Assembly: GCA_045602025.1 (NCBI GenBank)
Contig: JAZSAT010000031.1
Location: forward strand, 1 to 36,606
Direction of reading: 5' to 3'
DNA length: 36,606 nt
From: RGIG5579 sp045602025
GTDB lineage: Bacteria > Bacillota > Clostridia > Oscillospirales > SIG627
Shown: in pieces, positions 15,640-23,067 of the stretch
Position numbering within the stretch: position 1 is the stretch's first letter
Layout of the letters: each line of letters begins with the position of its first letter
Program-made: the position numbers and the translations under genes
Notes under the pieces: generated by a model
The model's database searches: none
What the model was told of the DNA's origin: nothing
Seen by the model: the letters and a program-made list of their open reading frames with translations, nothing else

Positions 15640-16374
15640 TTAAAACCTGAGAGAGGCCCGAAGGGCAAGCAGCATCATATCCGTGAAGGTATTCTGTCTT
15701 TCCTCGCCTGAGGTGGCTTCTCCCGTGATCAGATGATCGGATACGGTGCAAATAGCCAGCGCTTTTTTTCCGAGTCTTGCAGCATTCATATAAAGTGCCG
15801 CCGCTTCCATTTCTACTGCCATAACGCCCATTTTCCCCCAAAGAGCCAGGCTCCTTTCCTTCTCGGAAAGGCCTTCCTCATCGTTATAAAAAATATCGGA
15901 GGATAAAAGATTTCCCACATGATATCTCAGTCCCATTTTTTCAGCCTCCTCTACCGCAATGCGAAGAAGCGAAAAGGATGCGATGGGCGCAAAGGACCCG
16001 GGAAGACGGAAATTTTTCTCCATGGCGGAATTGGTGCAGGCACCTTGACCGATTACAATATCGCGCACCTTGATGTTTTCCTGCATGGCCCCTGCGGAGC
16101 CGATGCGAACAATGTTTTCTACCCCGAAGGCAGAATAAAGCTCATAGGAATAGATCCCGATGGAGGGCATACCCATACCGCTTGCCATTACGGAGATCTT
16201 TTCTCCCTCAAACCGACCGGTATAGCCGCCGATCCCTCTGAGGTTATTGACAAGCCGGGGACTTTCCAAAAAGTTTTCCGCAATAAATTTTGCCCGCAAA
16301 GGATCCCCGGGCATCAAAACGGTTTTTGCAAAATCGGAAGGGGTACAATTAATATGCGGTGTGGGGTATTTCAT
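15640..16374 (-). CDS. deoD: Purine-nucleoside phosphorylase, DeoD type
   Basis: 244 residues, typical of the hexameric (high molecular weight) DeoD family. It phosphorolyses purine (deoxy)nucleosides. The N-terminal TPHINCTPSDFAKTVLMPGDPLRAKFIAE region, the phosphate-binding GSAGAM near residue 91, and VEMEAAALY near residue 180 (binding the ribose) are characteristic. The gene overlaps the end of deoC by 26 bases, and its AAGGAG site lies inside deoC, so both must come from one transcript. This differs from Bacillus, where the xerD-deoB neighbourhood carries a PunA-type enzyme. Confidence 0.95.
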   Translation of the reverse strand: MKYPTPHINCTPSDFAKTVLMPGDPLRAKFIAENFLESPRLVNNLRGIGGYTGRFEGEKISVMASGMGMPSIGIYSYELYSAFGVENIVRIGSAGAMQENIKVRDIVIGQGACTNSAMEKNFRLPGSFAPIASFSLLRIAVEEAEKMGLRYHVGNLLSSDIFYNDEEGLSEKERSLALWGKMGVMAVEMEAAALYMNAARLGKKALAICTVSDHLITGEATSGEERQNTFTDMMLLALRASLRF

Positions 16375-17035
16375 TGTTTTTCTCCTTTTTCTCTTTCACA
16401 AGCTTCACCACGCGACTGGTTCCGAGACGGTCTGCACCCAATGCAAGGAATTTTTCGGCATCCTCCAGAGTCTTGATACCGCCCGCTGCTTTAATCAGAA
16501 GAGGCTTTTTTACATATTTTGCAAAAAGAGCAACATCCTCCTTGGTGGCACCGCCCGTGGAAAATCCGGTACTGGTTTTTATATAGTCTGCTCCGACTTT
16601 TCCCGTGATATGGCACATTTTAATTTTTTCCTCATCGGTCAGAAGGCAGGTCTCAATGATGACCTTCAGGATCTTTGCTTCACAGGCCTTTCTGACAAGT
16701 GCGATCTCGGATTGCACCTCGTCCCACTTTTTTTCTTTGACAAGACCGATGTTGATTACCATATCGATCTCATCTGCTCCCTCTTCCACCGCTTTTTCTG
16801 CTTCAAAAGCTTTTACACACGGAAGATTGTAGCCGTTGGGAAAGCCGATGACCGTGCAGACCTTCATTCTGTTGCCGCAAAACTCCTTTGCCTTTTTTAC
16901 AAAAGAAGGAGGGATGCAAACGGAGGCTGTGCCGTAAAGCATAGCATCCTCGCAAATTGTCTTGATTTCCTCCCAGGTTGCTGTTTGGGATAAGAGTGTG
17001 TGATCCACATGGGAGAGTATTTCTTTTTCTGTCAT
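16349..17035 (-). CDS. deoC: Deoxyribose-phosphate aldolase
   Basis: 228 residues, class I aldolase with a TIM barrel. It splits 2-deoxyribose-5-phosphate to glyceraldehyde-3-phosphate and acetaldehyde. The Schiff-base lysine is Lys-153 in the signature YIKTSTGFSTGGAT, and the N-terminal HVDHTLL and the DMVINIG strand are typical. It is the first gene of the deo operon, with AAAGGA 7 bases before the ATG and a clear promoter upstream. Its 3' end overlaps deoD by 26 bases. Confidence 0.96.
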   Translation of the reverse strand: MTEKEILSHVDHTLLSQTATWEEIKTICEDAMLYGTASVCIPPSFVKKAKEFCGNRMKVCTVIGFPNGYNLPCVKAFEAEKAVEEGADEIDMVINIGLVKEKKWDEVQSEIALVRKACEAKILKVIIETCLLTDEEKIKMCHITGKVGADYIKTSTGFSTGGATKEDVALFAKYVKKPLLIKAAGGIKTLEDAEKFLALGADRLGTSRVVKLVKEKKEKNNEIPHTAY

Positions 17036-17049
17036 GGAAAATTCCTTTC

Positions 17050-17100
17050 TTGCATATCTTTTACAGTTTCAGTATAGCACTTTTTTGCATATCAATGCAA
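17050..17100 (-). promoter_or_regulatory. Candidate repressor operators around the deo promoter
   Basis: The 9-mer TTGCATATC occurs twice on the plus strand, at 17050-17058 and 17085-17093. The second copy is half of an inverted repeat, TTGCAT-atca-ATGCAA (17085-17100), which covers the -35 of the deo promoter; the first lies just past the expected start. This is the geometry of a two-site repressor. The protein is unknown; no DeoR or CytR homologue lies in this window. Confidence 0.45.
17071..17100 (-). promoter_or_regulatory. Promoter of the deo operon
   Basis: Minus-strand TTGCAT (17100-17095) and TATACT (17076-17071) are 18 bases apart, with a TGC forming an extended -10. Expected start is near 17064. 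The -35 is embedded in an inverted repeat described separately. Confidence 0.65.
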
Positions 17101-17201
17101 TAAAAAAACATCATATTACTCTCATTTTACTGTCTTTTTGACCAAAAGAAGCAGATTTTTTTCCAATCTTTGAGCAAAAAGCCGTTTTTCCCTCCTATGT
17201 C

Positions 17202-17229
17202 TTGACAAAAATATCCAATGTGCTATAAT
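17202..17229 (+). promoter_or_regulatory. Promoter of tig-clpP
   Basis: Consensus TTGACA (17202-17207) and TATAAT (17224-17229) are 16 bases apart, with TGC directly before the -10. This is the most consensus-like promoter in the window. Expected start is near 17236, giving a leader of about 44 bases. Confidence 0.85.
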
Positions 17230-17279
17230 TATAAAGATAGATTTTATCTACAACAATAGTCTTTCAGGAGTTGAGAAAA

Positions 17280-18758
17280 ATGAGTTTAAAAAGCGTAAAA
17301 AACGGCGAAACCAATCAGTCCATTCTGGAGATCCAGATCCCCAAGGCAGATTTTGAAGCCCAGGTAAACAAGGTTTTCAAAAAACAGGCTGCAAAGATCA
17401 TGATCCCCGGCTTCCGCAAGGGAAAAGCTCCCCGTGCCATTGTGGAGAAAATGTACGGCAAGGGTGTCTTCTATGAAGATGCACTGAACGAACTTCTCCC
17501 CGGTGTACTGGAAGAAGCAGTAAAAGAAGCAAAGATCGATGTTGTCAGCCAGCCTGAGCTTGAGCTTGGCGATATTGACGAAAACGGCGTTGCTCTTACC
17601 GCAAAATACTGGACCAAGCCTGAGATCACCGTTAAGAATTATAAAGGAATCAAAGCAGAAAAAACCGTGAAAAAGGTGGCAAAGGCTGAAGTAGATGCCG
17701 AGCTGGAAAGAGTTCAGCAGAGAAACTCCAGAACCATCGAGATCACCGACAGAAGTGCTGAGATGGACGACATTGCCATCATCGATTACGAAGGCTTTAT
17801 CGGCGAGAAGGCATTTGAAGGCGGCAAGGGCGAAGCTCACAAGCTGAAGCTCGGCAGCGGGCAGTTTATCCCCGGCTTTGAAGAGCAGATCGTAGGTCAT
17901 AAAATTGGTGAAAACTTTGATGTTACCGTTACCTTCCCCGCAGATTACCACGCAGAGGAATTGAAGGGCAAGGAAGCAATCTTTAAGGTAGCTCTCAACG
18001 GCATCGAAAAAGTAGAGCTTCCCGCACTTGACGATGAATTTGCAAAGGATGTTTCCGATTTTGATACCTTGGCTGAATATAAGAAGGATATCAAGGCTAA
18101 AATAGAACAGAAGAACAAAGAAGAGGCTGAGCACTTGGTAGAAGAGCAGCTTCTCACCGCAATCATTGACGGCATCGAAGGTGACATTCCCGCTTGCATG
18201 TTTGCAAACGAAGCTGAGAATATGTTCCAGGATTACGGCAACCGTCTGATGCAGCAGGGACTTTCTATGGAAATGTACCTCCAGTACTCCGGTATGACCC
18301 GTGAGAAGATGCTGGAAGAGTTCCGTCCTCAGGCTGAGCGTCAGGTAAAGGCTACCCTGGCTCTGGAAGCCATTGCAAAGGCTGAAAAATTCAAGATCAC
18401 TGCAAAAGAGATCGAAGCAGAATACAAGAGAGTTGCTGATTCTTATCAGATCGATGTAGAAAAGGCAAAGGAATTCATTCCTGAAGAAGTAATCAAGAAA
18501 GATGTTTCTGCTCGTAAGGCAGTAGATCTGATCAAGGAATCTGCAGAGATTACCGAAAAGGCAGCAGAGCCCAAGAAGGCACCTGCAAAGAAAGCTCCTG
18601 CGAAGAAGACCGAAGAGAAGGCTGAAGGCGAAAAGAAGGCTCCCGCAAAGAAAGCCCCCGCTAAGAAGGCTACCTCTACCGCTTCCGCAGAAAAGAAAGC
18701 TCCTGCCAAGAAGGCACCTGCAAAGAAAGCTCCTGCTAAAAAAGCAGAAGAAAAATAA
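17280..18758 (+). CDS. tig: Trigger factor with lysine-rich PAKKA tail
   Basis: 492 residues. Ribosome-associated chaperone and peptidyl-prolyl isomerase. The ribosome-binding signature GFRKGKAP is at residues 44-51, the FKBP-type isomerase domain at about 155-245, and the C-terminal chaperone arms at about 250-425. Beyond the usual end, residues 426-492 form a low-complexity tail with seven APAKK units in three blocks separated by Glu/Lys or Ser/Thr spacers, similar in composition to histone H1-like proteins. The ATG at 17280 is preceded by CAGGAG at 9 bases; a TTG at 17271 overlaps that spacing and is less likely. clpP follows 30 bases after the stop. Confidence 0.95.
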   Translation: MSLKSVKNGETNQSILEIQIPKADFEAQVNKVFKKQAAKIMIPGFRKGKAPRAIVEKMYGKGVFYEDALNELLPGVLEEAVKEAKIDVVSQPELELGDIDENGVALTAKYWTKPEITVKNYKGIKAEKTVKKVAKAEVDAELERVQQRNSRTIEITDRSAEMDDIAIIDYEGFIGEKAFEGGKGEAHKLKLGSGQFIPGFEEQIVGHKIGENFDVTVTFPADYHAEELKGKEAIFKVALNGIEKVELPALDDEFAKDVSDFDTLAEYKKDIKAKIEQKNKEEAEHLVEEQLLTAIIDGIEGDIPACMFANEAENMFQDYGNRLMQQGLSMEMYLQYSGMTREKMLEEFRPQAERQVKATLALEAIAKAEKFKITAKEIEAEYKRVADSYQIDVEKAKEFIPEEVIKKDVSARKAVDLIKESAEITEKAAEPKKAPAKKAPAKKTEEKAEGEKKAPAKKAPAKKATSTASAEKKAPAKKAPAKKAPAKKAEEK

Positions 18759-18788
18759 GCAAAAATCCAAAACGGGAGGTTTTGACAC

Positions 18789-19373
18789 ATGGCACTGGTT
18801 CCAATGGTGGTCGAACAGACCGGACATTCTGAGAGAAGTTATGATATCTATTCCAGACTTCTGAACGACAGAGTGGTATTTCTTTGCGACGAGGTAAACG
18901 ACACCACTGCAAGTCTTGTAGTGGCACAGCTCCTTTACCTGGAAGCACAGGATCCCGAAAAAGATATTCATCTTTACATCAACTCCCCCGGAGGCTCTGT
19001 TTCCGCGGGAATGGCAATTTACGATACAATGAACTACATCAAATGCGATGTATCCACCATCTGTATCGGTATGGCGGCAAGCATGGGTGCCTTTCTCCTG
19101 TCTGCAGGTGCAAAAGGCAAGCGTATTGCACTGCCCCACAGTGAGATCATGATCCATCAGCCCTTGGGTGGAATGCAAGGCCAGGCAAGTGATATTAAAA
19201 TTCACTCCGACCACATTCTCCGCACCCGTGAGACCTTAAACAAGATCCTTGCGGAAAACACCGGTAAAGATCTTGCCCAGATCGAAAAAGACACCGATCG
19301 TGACAATTTCTTGACTGCAAACGAGGCTCTTGCATACGGACTGATCGATAAAGTGATCGAAAAAAGAGCATAA
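18789..19373 (+). CDS. clpP: ATP-dependent Clp protease proteolytic subunit
   Basis: 194 residues, normal for ClpP. Serine protease forming the tetradecameric chamber fed by ClpX. The catalytic triad is visible as Ser-98 (GMAASMGA), His-123 (HSEIMIHQP) and Asp-172 (TDRDNF). The N-terminal MALVPMVVEQTGHSERSYDIYSRLL matches the usual start, and GGAGG lies upstream of the ATG. It sits in the conserved tig-clpP-clpX order. A strong terminator follows the gene, so clpX is at least partly uncoupled from it. Confidence 0.98.
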   Translation: MALVPMVVEQTGHSERSYDIYSRLLNDRVVFLCDEVNDTTASLVVAQLLYLEAQDPEKDIHLYINSPGGSVSAGMAIYDTMNYIKCDVSTICIGMAASMGAFLLSAGAKGKRIALPHSEIMIHQPLGGMQGQASDIKIHSDHILRTRETLNKILAENTGKDLAQIEKDTDRDNFLTANEALAYGLIDKVIEKRA

Positions 19374-19384
19374 AATCTTGTAAG

Positions 19385-19420
19385 AAAAAGCCGAGCAAAG
19401 AAAGCTTGCTCGGCTTTTTT
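19385..19420 (+). terminator. Terminator between clpP and clpX
   Basis: A 14-bp perfect stem (19385-19398 with 19406-19419), GC-rich in its inner part, ends in six T. Only 25 bases separate it from the clpX start, so clpX must rely on read-through or on a promoter inside clpP. Confidence 0.88.
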
Positions 19421-19445
19421 ATCTCAAAAACCAAGCGGAGGTTTT

Positions 19446-20720
19446 ATGGCAAATCAAAAAAATGTTCCCACTTGTTCCTTCTGCTCCAGAACACAAGAGC
19501 AGGCGGGCCTTCTCATTCCCGGCCCAAAGGGCATCTATATTTGTGACGCCTGCGCCACTCTTTGCTATGAGCTTGTAGAAGAATATTTGGGAGAAGCAAA
19601 AGAAAAAGAGAAAAAAGAGAAAGAATTCAAGATCGACTATCTTCCCCGCCCCACCGAGATCAAGAAAAAGCTGGATGAATATGTGGTAGGCCAGGACGAA
19701 GCAAAAAAGGCCCTGTCTGTTGCAGTATATAATCACTACAAGCGTTTGATGCAAAAGGACGACGACGGCGTAGAGATCCAAAAGAGCAATGTTCTTCTCA
19801 TCGGCGCAACCGGTTGCGGTAAGACCTATCTTGCGCAAACCTTGGCAAAAACCCTTCAGGTTCCCTTTGCCATTGCCGACGCCACCACGCTGACAGAAGC
19901 CGGCTATGTAGGCGAGGATGTAGAAAATATTCTTCTCAGACTGATCCAGGCAGCAGATTTTGATGTGGAAAAGGCGCAAAAAGGCATCATTTATATTGAC
20001 GAGATCGATAAGATCGCTCGCAGAAGCGAAAACCGTTCCATCACAAGAGATGTGTCCGGTGAAGGTGTTCAGCAGGCTCTTTTGAAAATTTTAGAGGGCA
20101 CGGTGGCAAATGTTCCTCCTCAGGGTGGCAGAAAGCACCCCAATCAGGAATTTATTAAAATTGACACCAAAAACATTCTCTTTATCTGCGGCGGTGCCTT
20201 TGACGGCATGGAAGAAGTGATCAAAAAGCGTCAGGGCAAGCAGATCATCGGATTCGGTGATAAAGGGGATGAAGGAAAAAAGACGGAATATACCATTGCA
20301 GATATCGTTCCCCACGACTTGATCAAATTCGGTATTATTCCCGAGCTTGTGGGTCGAATTCCCGTGATCGTTCCTTTGGATCCCTTAGATGAAAACAGCC
20401 TTGTTCGCATTTTGACCGAGCCGAAAAACGCTTTGGTCCGTCAATACCAGAAGCTGTTCCGCTTTGACGAGATTGAGCTTGAATTTTCAGAAGAAGCGTG
20501 CCACGAGATCGCAAAGAAAGCAAAAGAACAAAACACCGGTGCAAGAGGGCTGCGCGCCATTATGGAAAGCTTTTTGCAGAAGATCATGTTTGAGATCCCC
20601 GATCGCAGAGATGTAGAGAAGCTTGTGATTACAAAAGAAGTGGTAACAGACGGAAAGGATCCCATCCTTTCTCTCAGAAAGCAAAAAAGCCCTTCCCTCT
20701 CCGCAGAGGAAAACATTTAA
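19446..20720 (+). CDS. clpX: ATP-dependent Clp protease ATP-binding subunit ClpX
   Basis: 424 residues, normal length. AAA+ unfoldase that delivers substrates to ClpP. The N-terminal zinc-binding domain has Cys-10, Cys-13, Cys-33 and Cys-36. Walker A is GATGCGKT (120-127), Walker B is IIYIDEIDKIA, and the pore loop GYVGEDVE follows Walker A. The conserved RSENRSITRDVSGEGVQQALLK segment and the ClpP-contacting IGF loop (KQIIGFGD) are present, so it should dock on ClpP. GGAGG stands 4 bases before the ATG. The usual downstream lon gene is absent; the transcript ends at a terminator. Confidence 0.98.
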   Translation: MANQKNVPTCSFCSRTQEQAGLLIPGPKGIYICDACATLCYELVEEYLGEAKEKEKKEKEFKIDYLPRPTEIKKKLDEYVVGQDEAKKALSVAVYNHYKRLMQKDDDGVEIQKSNVLLIGATGCGKTYLAQTLAKTLQVPFAIADATTLTEAGYVGEDVENILLRLIQAADFDVEKAQKGIIYIDEIDKIARRSENRSITRDVSGEGVQQALLKILEGTVANVPPQGGRKHPNQEFIKIDTKNILFICGGAFDGMEEVIKKRQGKQIIGFGDKGDEGKKTEYTIADIVPHDLIKFGIIPELVGRIPVIVPLDPLDENSLVRILTEPKNALVRQYQKLFRFDEIELEFSEEACHEIAKKAKEQNTGARGLRAIMESFLQKIMFEIPDRRDVEKLVITKEVVTDGKDPILSLRKQKSPSLSAEENI

Positions 20721-20726
20721 AGCATA

Positions 20727-20757
20727 AAAAAAGCAAGTTCGTTGAACTTGCTTTTTT
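20727..20757. terminator. Bidirectional terminator after clpX
   Basis: A 14-bp perfect stem (20727-20740 with 20744-20757) with a three-base loop; T-runs follow on both strands. It separates clpX from the convergent minus-strand gene ending at 20771 and can serve both. Confidence 0.85.
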
Positions 20758-20770
20758 CTTTTATTTTAAT

Positions 20771-21844
20771 TTACGCTGCGGGATTGATCGTAACGGAGAA
20801 GGTCTCCTCCACATCAAGTCCCATAATCATCATAGAAAATTCCCCCGGCGTTGCCGTTTCGGCAACAGGGATCAAAATCTGCCATACACCGTCTGTATTG
20901 ACCTTTTGGATCTGACCTACGGCAAAGGTGGGGGTAACCACAATATCGTCGCTGGAAGAATTGGAAACGGTGAGGGTGATCATTTCTCCCGGATTTGCAG
21001 ACTGCCGATCAAGGCTGCAAGAGGTGGGAATATCATAAAAAATATCAAAAGTATAGGTTAAAGAGCCATAGTATTCCTCGTGATTATCCTCGTACCAATC
21101 ACATTTCGCAGTCAGGGAAAGGGTTGTATCCTTTTCCATCACAACAGGCTCCAAGCCATCAGGTGCTCCTGAATACATTATCTCTCCCTTTTCATTCTGC
21201 AAGGTAATACTGCAGAAATCCGGCTCGATAGAGAAGGAAAAATTCAAATTCTCTCCCTGAGGAAGAACCACGGTCTCATCACTTTTTTCTTTTACAAATT
21301 CGGCAGACTCACCCTTGTCCATTTTGGAGTAGGTCCATTCACCGTCGATCTCCTTTGCGCCGAACTTCTTGCCGCCCTGTGTGAAGATCATCGTGGGATA
21401 AGAAGCATAGCTTACGGCATAACCGCCCAAAGCTCTGTGGGAAAGAAGCTTGGACGCGCTCTTTTCGGGAAGAAGGAACATATCACCCTCCGGATCGGTA
21501 TACAAGCAATTGTGCACCGAATCGCTGAGGTAAAAAATATATTCCACATCACGGTTGATCTTGTGAAAGATCATTTCACATTTTCGATATTCGGAAAGCG
21601 GATCGGCCGCCTCTCCGATCTCCTCGCCGCTTTCTGCGATCTGAATGAAATTATCGATCTGTTCTTTTTCTTCAATTTTATGATCTTCACCGTCATAAAC
21701 CAAAGTAACGGCGCGAACACTTCCCTTTCTGAGATCAGAGGATAAATTCAGCTCCAAAACAAAAAGGGTGATCAAAATGGGAACAACAAATACCAAAAGG
21801 AGAATCAAAAACAAAGCTGTCTTTTTTTTGGGTTTTCTACTCAT
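20771..21844 (-). CDS. Membrane-anchored protein of unknown function with Ig-like C-terminus
   Basis: 357 residues that I do not recognise. A positively charged start (MSRKPKKKT) and a single hydrophobic segment at about 10-30 predict a membrane anchor with the rest outside the cell. Residues 40-130 look like a small alpha/beta domain (RAVTLVYDGEDHKI..., then YIFYLSDSVHNCLYTDPEGDMFLL). The last ~90 residues are beta-rich with alternating hydrophobics (TLTVSNSSSDDIVVTPTF), reminiscent of an Ig-like fold. The start overlaps the stop of the S24-type regulator by 4 bases (ATGA), so the two are translated together. A function in stress or envelope sensing is only a guess from that pairing. Confidence 0.75.
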   Translation of the reverse strand: MSRKPKKKTALFLILLLVFVVPILITLFVLELNLSSDLRKGSVRAVTLVYDGEDHKIEEKEQIDNFIQIAESGEEIGEAADPLSEYRKCEMIFHKINRDVEYIFYLSDSVHNCLYTDPEGDMFLLPEKSASKLLSHRALGGYAVSYASYPTMIFTQGGKKFGAKEIDGEWTYSKMDKGESAEFVKEKSDETVVLPQGENLNFSFSIEPDFCSITLQNEKGEIMYSGAPDGLEPVVMEKDTTLSLTAKCDWYEDNHEEYYGSLTYTFDIFYDIPTSCSLDRQSANPGEMITLTVSNSSSDDIVVTPTFAVGQIQKVNTDGVWQILIPVAETATPGEFSMMIMGLDVEETFSVTINPAA

Positions 21845-22551
21845 TTTATTTTCTCACTTTCCATTGGGAAAATCACTTTACCGACAAGACGCAAATCGTC
21901 GGTTTCCAATACACGAATGGGAGGAAAAGAGGGGTTCAAGGACACCAAAAAGCTTTCGTTTTCCTGCTTGCGGAACATCTTACAAAGACTTTCGCCGTTG
22001 AGAAGAAAAATGCCGATCTCACCGTTTTTGATCTCTTCGGCCTTTTCCACATAAACAAGATCTCCATCGGAAAGAAGCGGTTCCATGCTTTCACCGGAAA
22101 GGCGTATGGAAAAGGTAGCGGTCGGCGGAATATCAGACTCCTTTCCGAAAAGCGGAGTGGATTCATCCGAATAAACAGGGAGTGCTTCTCCCGCTGCACA
22201 AGGTGCCTGATACAAAGGAATTGCCTTTTGCTTTTCCTTGCTGTTATCTACCTCTTTTTCCAAAAGAGAGAGCACCGTATCCTTCCCGCGGGTATCCAAA
22301 AGAGCATATAAGGCAAGAAGTCTTTCCTCTTCCGGAGTGGTCTTTTTTTCTTCTTCATCAAAAATAAGAGCCTCTACAGAGGTGCCAAGTGCCTTGGCAA
22401 TACGAAAGATCGTAGCAAGGCGGTCCGTATCAGTTTCTCTTTTCAGCATACTGTCAAGAGTGGTATAGGCAATGCCGGCGTCTTTTGCAAGCTCAGCCTT
22501 GGTCATTTTGTTTTCCTGCAAAAGCTTTTTCACTTTTTGGGAAAATGACAT
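21841..22551 (-). CDS. LexA-like self-cleaving regulator (XRE HTH + peptidase S24)
   Basis: 236 residues. The N-terminal XRE-type helix-turn-helix (about 4-62, KAELAKDAGIAYTTLDSMLKR) binds DNA; the C-terminal S24 domain carries a Ser/Lys dyad at Ser-155 (LSGESMEP) and Lys-191 (ESLCKMF). A candidate cleavage site Ala-120/Gly-121 lies 35 residues before the Ser, the same spacing as LexA Ala-84 to Ser-119. This suggests RecA-stimulated or stress-induced self-cleavage. It is not LexA itself, whose DNA-binding domain is a winged helix. I chose the ATG at 22551 (GAGGG six bases upstream); the in-frame ATG at 22581 would leave a leader of about 10 bases. Confidence 0.87.
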   Translation of the reverse strand: MSFSQKVKKLLQENKMTKAELAKDAGIAYTTLDSMLKRETDTDRLATIFRIAKALGTSVEALIFDEEEKKTTPEEERLLALYALLDTRGKDTVLSLLEKEVDNSKEKQKAIPLYQAPCAAGEALPVYSDESTPLFGKESDIPPTATFSIRLSGESMEPLLSDGDLVYVEKAEEIKNGEIGIFLLNGESLCKMFRKQENESFLVSLNPSFPPIRVLETDDLRLVGKVIFPMESEKIK

Positions 22552-22597
22552 TTCCTTCCCTCTCTTTCTCTTTTCTTGCATATAAAACTGCCCTTTT

Positions 22598-22626
22598 ATT
22601 ATACCACAACAGAAAACCTGTGTAAA
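22598..22626 (-). promoter_or_regulatory. Promoter of the S24 regulator pair
   Basis: Minus-strand TTTACA (22626-22621) and TATAAT (22603-22598) are 17 bases apart, with TGG before the -10. An inverted repeat TTTTGC-7-GCAAAA (22639-22657) just upstream of the -35 and an AT-only palindrome at 22661-22674 are possible but weak operator candidates. Confidence 0.7.
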
Positions 22627-22754
22627 GTAGGCTTTGTTTTTTGCGATTTTTGCAAAATAAAATTAAGTTTAATTCTTTTTAACCTAATTTGTTTAAATTA
22701 TTTTTCGTAAAATCAATAACATAAAACGAAAAATATTTTTTCCTTCCTATATAC

Positions 22755-22783
22755 TTGTATAAATATTCAAAAAATGTTATAAT
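22755..22783 (+). promoter_or_regulatory. Promoter of korDABC-sucCD
   Basis: TTGTAT (22755-22760) and TATAAT (22778-22783) are 17 bases apart with TGT directly before the -10. The expected leader is about 77 bases; no riboswitch-like structure was recognised in it. Confidence 0.7.
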
Positions 22784-22866
22784 GTTTTTTATGTTAGGTT
22801 CATTCTCATAACGATTGAATTTTGAAAAAAAGAAAGGCAAAAATTTCTTTGTAAAAGGTGAAAAAT

Positions 22867-23067
22867 ATGGCTGCAAAAGCAAAAAAATTGGTACTGAATT
22901 CCCGCTGGTGTAAAGGCTGCGGAATCTGCGCTGCATTTTGTCCCAAAGGCGTTCTCGCTATGGAAGGTGACAAAATCGCGATCAAAGAAATCGACAAATG
23001 CATTTATTGCGGTATGTGTGAATTAAGATGCCCCGATTATGCACTGTATCTTGAGGAGGTAGAATAA
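22867..23067 (+). CDS. korD: 2-oxoglutarate:ferredoxin oxidoreductase, ferredoxin-like delta subunit
   Basis: 66 residues with two 4Fe-4S cluster motifs: CKGCGICAAFCPKG and CIYCGMCELRCPDYA. It is the small electron-transfer subunit that passes electrons from the thiamine subunit to free ferredoxin. The ATG at 22867 follows AAGGTG by six bases; the upstream GTG at 22858 lies within that ribosome binding site and is not a plausible start. The stop overlaps the start of korA by one base (TAATG), so the subunits are translationally coupled. Confidence 0.92.
   Translation: MAAKAKKLVLNSRWCKGCGICAAFCPKGVLAMEGDKIAIKEIDKCIYCGMCELRCPDYALYLEEVE

Noticed and set aside
17036..17279. CIRCE or CtsR operator controlling tig-clpP
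   Set aside because: Neither the long CIRCE inverted repeat nor the CtsR heptad repeat is present; the only inverted repeat is associated with the deo promoter.
18570..18755. Tandem DNA repeat or slippage element at the end of tig
   Set aside because: The repetition is at protein level (APAKK). Codons vary between units, so it is not a recent nucleotide tandem repeat, and I treat it as a protein tail instead.
17286..19214. A 642-codon open frame on the minus strand opposite tig and clpP
   Set aside because: Antisense to two certain genes; the Phe/Leu/Cys-rich translation, including the complement of the PAKKA array, is a composition artefact rather than a membrane protein.
22661..22674. AT-only palindrome AATTAA-gt-TTAATT as an operator
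   Set aside because: Perfect, but of low information content in a very AT-rich gap, so chance occurrence is likely; mentioned only as a weak candidate with the S24 promoter.
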